Shown: one piece after another, positions 57,800 through 64,000 of the stretch
How positions within the stretch are numbered: the first letter of the stretch is position 1
How the letters are laid out: the number at the start of each line of letters is the position of its first letter
Source of the DNA: Branchiibius sp. NY16-3462-2
Lineage (GTDB): Bacteria; Actinomycetota; Actinomycetes; Actinomycetales; Dermatophilaceae
Length of the DNA stretch: 64,000 nucleotides
Assembly: GCF_001594145.1 (NCBI RefSeq)
Contig: NZ_LVCF01000043.1
Span: forward strand, 1 to 64,000
Direction of reading: 5' to 3'
Translations under genes and position numbers: made by a program
The notes under the pieces: model-generated
What the model saw: only the letters and a program-made list of their open reading frames with translations
The model's database searches: none
What the model was told of the DNA's origin: nothing

Positions 57800-59194
57800 T
57801 CAGTTGGACGGCCAGGACTTCTGGATGTTGTCCAGCGTCTGCTCGTTGCTCTGGCCCATGATCCAGTTGGTCATTTCGGTCCAGAAGCTGCCGGCGCCCA
57901 CCGAGCTGGGCATCAGGTCCGAGGCGTCGAACCGGAAGGCCGTCGCGCTCTGCAGGAGCTTGTAGCTCTCCTGGTCCAGCGGCGAGGTCAGGTTGCTGAC
58001 GTCCAGGCCCTTGTTGGCGCTGACCCAGCCACCGGCCGGGGTCGCCTTGGCCTTGTCGTTGGCCCAGTCGGCCGACGCCAGGAACGCCTGGAACGCCTGC
58101 ACCTCGGGAGCCTTGCGGAAGGCAACGGTGAACTCACCGCCACCCTCGACGGGCTTATCCGACGCGGTCTGGCCGGGCTCGTAGAACGCCCACACGTCGC
58201 CGTCCGGGCCGACCTTGGTGCCGGCCGGCCAGTTGGCGGCGTAGAACGAGGCCTGCTGCAACATCGCGCACTGGTTCTTCAGGATCGGCAGACCCGCGTC
58301 CTGGAACGTCGTGGACTTGATCGACTTCACGTCACCGTGACCACCGTTGACGTAGGCCGGGTTCTTGAAGATGTCACTGATCTTGTTCAGTGCGGTCAGG
58401 ACCTTCGGGTCGTTGAACTTCAGCTTGTTGGTGATCCAGTTGTCGTAGTCCTCCGGGGAGTTGAAGCGCAGCATCGACTCCTCGAGCCAGTCGGTCGCCG
58501 GCCAGCCGGTCGCCGTACCTGAGCTGATGCCACCACACCACGGCTTCATCGTGCTTCCGCCGTCAGCGGCGATCTTCTTCGTGAGGGTCATCATCTCGTC
58601 CCAGGTGGTGGGGACGGTGTAACCCTTCTCCTTGAAGAACTTCGGGGAGTACCAGACGAAGGACTTCACGTTCGCACCCAGCGGCGCGGCGTACACGGTG
58701 CCGTTGACAGTGCCGTAGGTCTTCCAGATCGGCTGCCAGCCCTTGTCGATCTCGTCAACGACAGTCTGCGGAGCCGGGATCGCCTTACCGGTGGAGACCA
58801 TGGTCTTGAGCAGACCCGGCTGCGGGATGAAGGCGATATCCGGCAGGTTGCCGGTCTGCGCCCGCTGCGGCAGGTTCTTCTCGAAGTCGTTGTCACCCTG
58901 GTACTTGATGGTGACGCCGGTGCACGCCTCGAAGTTCTTGTACGACGCGACCTGGGCAGTCTGCTCGGGTCCGATGATCGAGGTGTAGACAGTCACCGTC
59001 TTGCCCTGCAGCTGCGACTTCATGTCGCACCACTTGGAGTAGTCGGTCTTGTCGATCTGCGACGCGCCCACGGAGGCGCCGCCCCCGGTGGAGCCACTGC
59101 CGTCGTCCGAGGAGCCGCCACAGGCGACCGTGCCGAACGACACCACGACCAGTCCGGCGAGCGCCGCGACGGTCCGTTTGGAACTGAGAGCCAT
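57800..59194 (-). CDS. sugar ABC transporter substrate-binding lipoprotein, AglE type
   Basis: A 464-residue lipoprotein. The signal peptide ends with the lipobox TVAC, giving lipid-anchored Cys25, followed by a Gly/Ser-rich tether (GGSSDDGSGSTGGGAS). The binding domain shows VTVYTSIIGPEQTAQVASY, ACTGVTIKYQGDNDFEKNL and LPDIAFIPQPGLL near the hinge, and a C-terminal FWTEMTNWIMG. The closest resemblance is to alpha-glucoside binding proteins (AglE), which remains an inference. It is the first gene of the importer operon, behind two LacI-type operators. Confidence 0.9.
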   Translation of the reverse strand: MALSSKRTVAALAGLVVVSFGTVACGGSSDDGSGSTGGGASVGASQIDKTDYSKWCDMKSQLQGKTVTVYTSIIGPEQTAQVASYKNFEACTGVTIKYQGDNDFEKNLPQRAQTGNLPDIAFIPQPGLLKTMVSTGKAIPAPQTVVDEIDKGWQPIWKTYGTVNGTVYAAPLGANVKSFVWYSPKFFKEKGYTVPTTWDEMMTLTKKIAADGGSTMKPWCGGISSGTATGWPATDWLEESMLRFNSPEDYDNWITNKLKFNDPKVLTALNKISDIFKNPAYVNGGHGDVKSIKSTTFQDAGLPILKNQCAMLQQASFYAANWPAGTKVGPDGDVWAFYEPGQTASDKPVEGGGEFTVAFRKAPEVQAFQAFLASADWANDKAKATPAGGWVSANKGLDVSNLTSPLDQESYKLLQSATAFRFDASDLMPSSVGAGSFWTEMTNWIMGQSNEQTLDNIQKSWPSN

Positions 59195-59282
59195 TCGTCT
59201 CTCCCTTTCACCTGAATGTGGGTGGCCGAGACGACCAGCCCTCTTCCTTGAGGATGCGACCCTGTGACGGGCCTCACGGAAC

Positions 59283-59342
59283 TGTAAAACCGCTTACATG
59301 GCCGTGTCGCGCTGGAACGCCGAATTTGTAATAACGATTACA
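59283..59342. promoter_or_regulatory. two LacI-type operators upstream of the sugar importer
   Basis: TGTAAAACCGCTTACA (59283-59298) and TGTAATAACGATTACA (59327-59342) share TGTAA and TTACA half-sites with a 6-bp centre containing CG. Their centres are 44 bp apart, about four helical turns. They lie 90-150 bp before the binding-protein start. The LacI-family regulator at the end of the operon is the obvious ligand; looping or cooperative binding is possible. Confidence 0.7.
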
Positions 59343-59475
59343 TAACGTGGGTCACAGACGACCCGGGTCCTTGGGGGTGAACCGGTTCGGCCATCCTCCG
59401 CTTAGCGTCGAAGGGGCCGGTGTTGCAACTGGCCAGCGTCGTACATTGCGACGCCAAGACAGGAGGAGTTCCTTG

Positions 59476-60015
59476 ATGACAAGTGGCAAGATCGCGTTCC
59501 TGACCGCTGCCGAAGGTGTCGAGCGGGTCGAGCTGACCGATCCGTGGCAGGCGGTAACCGATGCCGGATATGAGCCGTTCCTGCTGAGCCCCGACGGTGG
59601 CGACGTCCAGTTGTTCGACCATCTCGACAAGGCGTCGAATCAGCAGGCGGACGGCAAGGTTGCCGAGGCCACCGTTGATGACTTCGTTGCCCTCGTGCTG
59701 CCTGGCGGCGTCGCCAACCCGGACGCGTTGCGCCAGGACGAGGACGCCGTCAACTTCGTCCGCCAGTTCGTCGCCTCCGGCAAACCGGTCGCGGCCATCT
59801 GTCACGCGCCCTGGGTCCTGATCGAGGCGGACGTCGTCAGTCAGCGACAGGTCACCTCGTGGCCGAGCCTGCAGAGCGACATCTCCAACGCAGGTGGTGA
59901 GTGGGTCGACCAGTCGGTCGTCATCGACGGCAACCTGATCACCAGTCGCAAACCTGACGATCTGCCCGACTTCGACAAGGAACTCCTGCGCGCCATCGAG
60001 AGCGCTACTGCCTGA
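59476..60015 (+). CDS. DJ-1/PfpI family (type 1 glutamine amidotransferase-like) protein
   Basis: A 179-residue protein of the PfpI/YhbO branch. The Glu near residue 17 (AAEGVERVEL), LVLPGGVANPDALR and the nucleophile elbow AAICHAPWVL with its Cys are all present, as is ITSRKPDDLPDF at the end. Members act as glyoxalases or glyoxal-adduct deglycases (disputed) and stress chaperones. The start is the ATG at 59476, with AGGAGGAG 7 nt upstream, a notably strong ribosome-binding site. It is divergent from the sugar importer and ends at a strong terminator. Confidence 0.88.
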   Translation: MTSGKIAFLTAAEGVERVELTDPWQAVTDAGYEPFLLSPDGGDVQLFDHLDKASNQQADGKVAEATVDDFVALVLPGGVANPDALRQDEDAVNFVRQFVASGKPVAAICHAPWVLIEADVVSQRQVTSWPSLQSDISNAGGEWVDQSVVIDGNLITSRKPDDLPDFDKELLRAIESATA

Positions 60016-60035
60016 GCCGAACTGGATCCGGACGC

Positions 60036-60073
60036 ACGTACGCCGCCCGCTCAGTTGAGCGGGCGGCGTACGT
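60036..60073. terminator. strong bidirectional terminator between the PfpI gene and tsf
   Basis: A 17-bp perfect stem (ACGTACGCCGCCCGCTC with its complement) closes the loop AGTT. The plus strand continues TTCTCGTCT. It separates two convergent genes, and no open frame crosses it. The remaining 120 bp to tsf hold nothing I can identify. Confidence 0.75.
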
Positions 60074-60193
60074 TCTCGTCTGGCTTGGTCTTGCTTCGTC
60101 AGACGCCGTATTTTCTTGGCGTCTTCCCTGCGCACTCCCCCTCCGCCGCCGACTCGGCTAGCGCCTCGTCGACAAGTCCGGGCTCGCGCTTGG

Positions 60194-61021
60194 TCAGACG
60201 CCGACCTTAAACCGGGCGAAGCCCGTCACCGTGATGCCGGCCTCTTCCGCCACCTTGCCGACGGTCTTCTTCGGCTCCTTGGCGTGCGGCTGCTCCAGCA
60301 GGACGTTGTCCTTCAGGAAACCGTTGACCCGGCCCTCGATGATCTTGGGCAGCGCCTGCTCGGGCTTGCCCTCCTCGCGGGCGGTCGCCTCGGCCAGCTC
60401 GCGCTCCTTGGCGATCACGGCGTCCGGAATCTCGGCGCGGGTCAGCGCAGTCGGGCTGAACGCGGCGATGTGCATCGCGATGTCGCGGGCGGCCTGCTCG
60501 TGGTCACCGGTGACGGCCAGCAGGACACCGATCTGCGCGGGCAGGTCGGGGCTGGTCTTGTGCAGGTAGGACACGACCGTCCCGCCGTGCACGCGGGCCA
60601 CGCGACGAACCTCGATCTTCTCGCCGATGGTGGCGTTGGCCTCGTCGACGATCTCCTGCACGGAGCGACCATCGAGGTCCGCCTTCAGCAGTTCGTTGAC
60701 GCTGTTCGCCTCGGTCGCGACCGCGATCGCCAGGACCTTGTCGGCCAGCGCGATGAACGGCTCGCTCTTGGCCACGAAGTCGGTCTCGCACGCGACCTCG
60801 ACCAGGGTGCCGGCCTCGCCAGCGGTGTGGGCGGTGACCAATCCGTTGGTAGCAGAGCGGCCTTCGCGCTTGGTGACGCCCTTCAGACCCTTGATGCGCA
60901 GCAGTTCAGCGGCCTTGGCCTGGTCGCCGTCGGCCTCGTCGAGCGCCTTCTTGACGTCGAGCATGCCGGCACCGGTGCGCTCACGCAGCGCCTTGATGTC
61001 AGCGGCGGTGTAGTTCGCCAT
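60194..61021 (-). CDS. tsf: elongation factor Ts
   Basis: A 275-residue nucleotide exchange factor for EF-Tu. The N-terminal UBA-like region reads DIKALRERTGAGMLDVKKAL, the EF-Tu contact motif is CETDFVAKSEPF near residue 80, and the two subdomains of the core follow, with VSYLHKTSPDLPAQIGVLLAV (in part) and the C-terminal GFARFKVGV. It lies 99 bp downstream of rpsB in the usual order. Confidence 0.95.
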   Translation of the reverse strand: MANYTAADIKALRERTGAGMLDVKKALDEADGDQAKAAELLRIKGLKGVTKREGRSATNGLVTAHTAGEAGTLVEVACETDFVAKSEPFIALADKVLAIAVATEANSVNELLKADLDGRSVQEIVDEANATIGEKIEVRRVARVHGGTVVSYLHKTSPDLPAQIGVLLAVTGDHEQAARDIAMHIAAFSPTALTRAEIPDAVIAKERELAEATAREEGKPEQALPKIIEGRVNGFLKDNVLLEQPHAKEPKKTVGKVAEEAGITVTGFARFKVGV

Positions 61022-61058
61022 GAGTTCAGAGACTCCTTCGTCAGCAATGTGGAATCAG

Positions 61059-61109
61059 ATGCGGGGTTCCCCCGCATGACCACGGTCCGCACCGAGGCGC
61101 GGACCGTGG
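61059..61109 (-). other. two hairpins in the rpsB-tsf intercistronic space
   Basis: ATGCGGGG-TTC-CCCCGCAT (61059-61077) and CCACGGTCCGC-ACCGAGGC-GCGGACCGTGG (61080-61109) are perfect inverted repeats of 8 and 11 bp, side by side. In the minus-strand message the 11-bp stem forms first. Neither is followed by a U run toward tsf. They may tune the ratio of S2 to EF-Ts by attenuation or mRNA processing. Confidence 0.6.
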
Positions 61110-61120
61110 CGTGGGCTAAA

Positions 61121-62023
61121 TCAGGCCTCGGTGGTCTCTTCGGCAGCCTGGACGGTCGCCGCGGCGACGCCCTCGTTGCCGCCGTCGACCGCAGCGGTCT
61201 CAGCAGCGGCCGCGTCGATCTGGCTCGGGCCGGCAGCGGTGTCGGTGTCCGCAGCAGCCTGCTCGGACTCCAGCAGCTCGCGCTCCCACTCGGCCATCGG
61301 CTCGGCCTCGTCGGCCTCGCCGCCACGACCCTTGGACCGGTCGATCAGACCAGCGGCGACGGCGTCGGCGACCACGCGGGTCAGCAAGGTGACCGAACGG
61401 ATCGCGTCGTCGTTGCCCGGGATCTTGTAGTCGACCTCGTCGGGGTCGCAGTTGGTGTCCAGGATCGCGATGACCGGGATGTTGAGCTTGCGCGCCTCGG
61501 TGACGGCCAGGTGCTCCTTCTTGGTGTCGACGACCCAGATCGCCGACGGCACCTTGGCCATGTCACGGATACCGCCCAGCGTGCGCTGCAGCTTGTCCTT
61601 CTCGCGCTTCATCACGAGAAGTTCCTTCTTGGTCCGACCGGAACCGGCGACATCGTCGTAGTCGATGTTCTCGAGCTCCTTCAAGCGCGCGAGGCGCTTG
61701 GAGACGGTGCCGAAGTTGGTGAGCATGCCGCCCAGCCAGCGGTGGTTCACGTAGGGCATCCCCACGCGGGTGGCCTGCTCGGCGATCGACTCCTGCGCCT
61801 GCTTCTTGGTGCCGACGAACAGGATCGTGCCGCCGTGCTGCACGGTCTGGCGGATGAACTCGTACGCGTCGTTGAGGTAGGTCAGCGACTGCTGCAGGTC
61901 AATGATGTAGATGCCATTGCGCTCGGTCATGATGAAGCGCTTCATCTTGGGGTTCCAGCGACGGGTCTGGTGCCCGAAGTGGACGCCGCTCTCCAGGAGC
62001 TGGCGCATCGTGACGACGGCCAT
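61121..62023 (-). CDS. rpsB: 30S ribosomal protein S2
   Basis: A 300-residue S2. The S2 core covers residues 1-235: MRQLLESGVHFGHQTRRWNP and later FVGTKKQAQESIAEQA, NHRWLGGMLTNF and IWVVDTKKEHLAVTEA. The last 65 residues are an Ala/Glu/Asp-rich tail, common in actinobacterial S2. The start is the ATG at 62023 with AAAGGA 8 nt before it. The 241-bp leader upstream has its own stem-loops. Confidence 0.95.
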   Translation of the reverse strand: MAVVTMRQLLESGVHFGHQTRRWNPKMKRFIMTERNGIYIIDLQQSLTYLNDAYEFIRQTVQHGGTILFVGTKKQAQESIAEQATRVGMPYVNHRWLGGMLTNFGTVSKRLARLKELENIDYDDVAGSGRTKKELLVMKREKDKLQRTLGGIRDMAKVPSAIWVVDTKKEHLAVTEARKLNIPVIAILDTNCDPDEVDYKIPGNDDAIRSVTLLTRVVADAVAAGLIDRSKGRGGEADEAEPMAEWERELLESEQAAADTDTAAGPSQIDAAAAETAAVDGGNEGVAAATVQAAEETTEA

Positions 62024-62097
62024 GCCGAAGTCCTTTCGTTGTCGTTTCAGTTGGCTGCGACTCTCGAGGAGCCGCCCTGGTGTCCTGCCGTTTCGCG

Positions 62098-62146
62098 CTG
62101 ACCCGGAGGTCAGACTGCTGCTACCGCGGCCCGGATCGGGATCCGG
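62098..62146 (-). promoter_or_regulatory. structured leader of rpsB
   Basis: Within the rpsB leader two compact hairpins occur: CTGACC-CGGA-GGTCAG (62098-62113, plus-strand reading; a UCCG tetraloop in the RNA) and CCGGATCGGGATCCGG (62131-62146). They lie 75-125 nt before the S2 start. Ribosomal protein leaders often carry such elements for autoregulation by the encoded protein; S2 control is known in other bacteria and is inferred here. Confidence 0.45.
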
Positions 62147-62264
62147 AGAAGGACACGCGAATTCGGCCGATGCCGCGATTGCGACACTGACCGTGCATCT
62201 ATCGTACGGCGAGCCCGGGCTGTGCGGCGAATCGGCGCCTGCCGTGCGCCATAGGCTGGCGTTC

Positions 62265-63431
62265 GTGACCACCAACCGCCCGCCGATCGCACCCGCATTG
62301 TCCGTGTTCGGCTCCACGATCTTCGGTGAGATGTCGGCGCTCGCTGCCCAGGTCGGTGCGGTCAACCTCGGGCAGGGTTTCCCCGACACCGACGGCCCCG
62401 ACGAGGTACTGCAGGCCGCGCAGGATGCCATCGCCGGCGGCTACAACCAGTACCCGCCCGCCCTGGGCTATCCCGTGCTGCGCGAGGCAATCGCGCGCCA
62501 CCAGCAGCGGTACTACGACCTCACCATCGATCCGCAGACCCAGGTCCTGGTGACGGTCGGTGCGACGGAGGCCATCGCGAGCGCCGTACTCGCGTTGTGC
62601 GAGCCGGGCGATGAGGTGGTCACCTTCGAGCCCTACTACGACTCCTACGCGGCCTGCATCGCACTCGCGGGCGCGACCCGGCGCACCGTGCCGCTCCGGT
62701 TCCCGGACTTCGCGGTCGATGAGGGCGCGTTGCGCGCCGCGTTCAGCGACCGGACCCGCCTGGTGCTGCTCAACACGCCGCACAACCCGACCGGCAAGGT
62801 GTTCACCCGCGAGGAGCTGACCCTGATCGCCGAGCTGGCCGCCGCCCATGACGCGTACGTCGTGACCGACGAGGTCTACGAGCACCTCACCTTCGACGGC
62901 GCGCGGCATATACCGTTTGCGACCCTGCCGGGTACCCAGGAGCGCACGATCACCATCTCCTCGGCCGGCAAGACCTTCTCCACGACGGGTTGGAAGGTGG
63001 GCTGGCTCAGTGGCCCGGCCGAGTTGGTCAGCGCCTGCCGGACGGTCAAGCAATTCCTGACGTACGTCGGCAGCGGGCCCTTCCAGCCCGCCATCGCCCT
63101 CGGTCTGGACACCCAGGACGACTACGTCACGCGATTCGCTGCGGACCTGGGCCGCAAGCGCGATCTGCTCTCAGCGGGGCTGACCGCCGCCGGCTTCGAG
63201 GTCGCCCGGCCCAGCGGCACGTACTTCGTCATCGCGGACGCCGCGCCGCTGGGTGTCACCGACGCGGTCGATTTCTGCTGGCAGTTGCCGCGCACCCACG
63301 GCGTCGCCGCGATCCCGGTGTCGGCGTTCTGCGACGACAAGGATGTGGCCCGCACGTTGGTGCGGTTCGCGTTCTGCAAGAAGGACGACGTGCTCCACGA
63401 CGCGGTGGAGCACCTGACCACCCACAAGTAA
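62265..63431 (+). CDS. PLP-dependent aminotransferase, DapC/Rv0858c-like
   Basis: A 388-residue class I aminotransferase starting at the GTG at 62265. Landmarks are NLGQGFPDTDGP at residue 35, GYNQYPPALGYPVLREAIA, TVGATEAIASAVLAL, LNTPHNPTGKVF, YVVTDEVYEHL, the PLP lysine in ISSAGKTFSTTGWKVGW near residue 240, and the C-terminal VRFAFCKKDDVL. The sequence closely follows Rv0858c, annotated as N-succinyldiaminopimelate aminotransferase; kynurenine or methionine aminotransferase activity is an alternative. It is divergent from rpsB (241 bp). Confidence 0.85.
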   Translation: MTTNRPPIAPALSVFGSTIFGEMSALAAQVGAVNLGQGFPDTDGPDEVLQAAQDAIAGGYNQYPPALGYPVLREAIARHQQRYYDLTIDPQTQVLVTVGATEAIASAVLALCEPGDEVVTFEPYYDSYAACIALAGATRRTVPLRFPDFAVDEGALRAAFSDRTRLVLLNTPHNPTGKVFTREELTLIAELAAAHDAYVVTDEVYEHLTFDGARHIPFATLPGTQERTITISSAGKTFSTTGWKVGWLSGPAELVSACRTVKQFLTYVGSGPFQPAIALGLDTQDDYVTRFAADLGRKRDLLSAGLTAAGFEVARPSGTYFVIADAAPLGVTDAVDFCWQLPRTHGVAAIPVSAFCDDKDVARTLVRFAFCKKDDVLHDAVEHLTTHK

Positions 63432-63504
63432 ACGTTTCCACTTTCTAAACCGCAAATTCGCTCTGCCTTTGTTGGCCTTTGTGGCTTCTCCATGGTCTAT
63501 GTTA

Positions 63505-63516
63505 GAAATCGTTTTC
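63505..63516. promoter_or_regulatory. LacI-type operator upstream of the second sugar-binding gene
   Basis: GAAATCGTTTTC has GAAA/TTTC half-sites around a central CG, the common LacI-family pattern, 75 bp before the binding-protein start. It differs from the TGTAA-type sites at 59283-59342, so a different regulator is probable. Confidence 0.45.
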
Positions 63517-63590
63517 CGCTGTGACGTGACTCACACAGACGATCTCAGCAGCCGACCCGGCCACCGAAAACCAGACAGGGGACCTGAACC

Positions 63591-64000
63591 ATGTCCGACC
63601 GCGTTACTCGCCGCGCCGTCCTGCACGCGGGTGTCGCCGCAACAGCAGTGGCAGGAGCGGGCGGACTCGTTGGCTGCGGCAGCCGATCCACTACCGGCGA
63701 TGACACGCCGCTGCAGTTCTGGCAGTTCTACGCTCCGCAATCCCTGAGCCAACCCGACCTCAAGGCCCAGAACCAATGGTTCCTGGATGCCGCTGCCGAC
63801 TGGAACGCGCGGAACAAGACGAAGGTCCAGATGGTCTACATCCCCAACTTCACCGATCCGTCGAACACCCGCCTGGCGACGGCGTTCGCGTCGGGATCCG
63901 GCCCGGACATCTTCCTGATCTCCCCCGGCGACTTCCTCCGATACGCCAACGGCGGCGCGCTATTCGACCTTGCCCCCTTCATGACCAAGGAAGCGATCGC
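63591..64000 (+). CDS. extracellular sugar-binding lipoprotein, Tat-type signal, 5' part
   Basis: The first 136 residues of a solute-binding protein; the gene runs off the right edge. The signal peptide has a twin-arginine element (TRRAVL), a hydrophobic GVAATAVAGAGGLVG and a lipobox LVGC giving lipid-anchored Cys29. The mature start PLQFWQFYAPQS, then SGSGPDIFLISPGDFLRYA, is typical of family 1 sugar-binding proteins. Permease genes presumably follow outside the window. A LacI-type operator precedes it. Confidence 0.85.
   Translation, partial: MSDRVTRRAVLHAGVAATAVAGAGGLVGCGSRSTTGDDTPLQFWQFYAPQSLSQPDLKAQNQWFLDAAADWNARNKTKVQMVYIPNFTDPSNTRLATAFASGSGPDIFLISPGDFLRYANGGALFDLAPFMTKEAI

Noticed and set aside
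60116..62101. 661-codon open frame on the plus strand opposite tsf and rpsB
   Set aside because: Antisense to two essential, well conserved genes; Leu/Gly/Asp-rich low-complexity translation without motifs.
1..64000. tRNA, rRNA, insertion sequence or integrase genes
   Set aside because: All intergenic gaps were read; none holds a cloverleaf or rRNA stretch, and no protein shows transposase or integrase motifs.

Overview
The window is 64 kb of GC-rich (roughly two thirds G+C), densely packed bacterial chromosome. Gene families point to an actinobacterium: a mycothiol-type maleylpyruvate isomerase fold protein, a FolP2-type dihydropteroate synthase homologue, two DUF222/HNH (13E12-type) proteins, an ECF42 sigma factor with its DGPF partner, DUF402 and DUF6457 proteins, and the dxr-rip1-ispG-GNAT block. 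My best guess is order Micrococcales (Dermacoccaceae/Dermatophilaceae-like), but that is inference. I see no rRNA, tRNA, transposase, integrase, prophage or CRISPR array.

Layout. 0-15 kb is accessory metabolism and regulation: the tail of a DUF222/HNH gene with a 9-bp minisatellite, an AidB-like acyl-CoA dehydrogenase, FolP2, CutC, a flavin-type protein coupled to a CoA transferase, DoxX, DUF427, ECF42 sigma plus DGPF, a short-chain dehydrogenase overlapping a membrane protein, HxlR with a divergent drug efflux pump, and a small lipoprotein. 15-21 kb is a conserved housekeeping block on the minus strand (dxr, site-2 protease rip1, ispG, DUF4081-GNAT), interrupted by a tandem DUF402 pair and a glyoxalase-like gene.

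21.5-49 kb is a long accessory stretch: VapBC; an MMPL exporter, acyl-CoA ligase and oleate hydratase; L-serine dehydratase with two aldehyde dehydrogenases, divergent from an Lrp regulator and a class III aminotransferase (a likely putrescine/GABA-to-succinate route); an enoyl-reductase-like protein, an AlkZ-like protein and a phosphopantetheinyl transferase in one coupled run; a complete DUF222/HNH gene; a wall-anchored-looking surface protein; an ATPase; LOG and LD-carboxypeptidase genes; the molybdenum cofactor trio fdhD-DUF6457-mobA beside a molybdopterin oxidoreductase; and a TetR-controlled membrane protein.

49.5-63.4 kb returns to housekeeping: pyrH-frr-cdsA-rlmN and rpsB-tsf on the minus strand. 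These are separated by an APC permease, a LacI-controlled sugar ABC importer without its ATPase, and a PfpI-family gene. A DapC-like aminotransferase and the start of a second sugar-binding lipoprotein end the window.

The clearest non-coding signals are paired operators for the TetR gene (48432-48471) and for the sugar importer (59283-59342), a 38-bp perfect palindrome between the binding-protein and permease genes (57728-57765), structured RNA around rpsB/tsf, and overlapping alternative stems at 17094-17146. Nothing here is clearly a new defence or mobile system. The best candidates for something undescribed are the unknown 443-residue protein at 9395-10726, the split housekeeping locus with its inserted pairs, and the RNA/operator structures.
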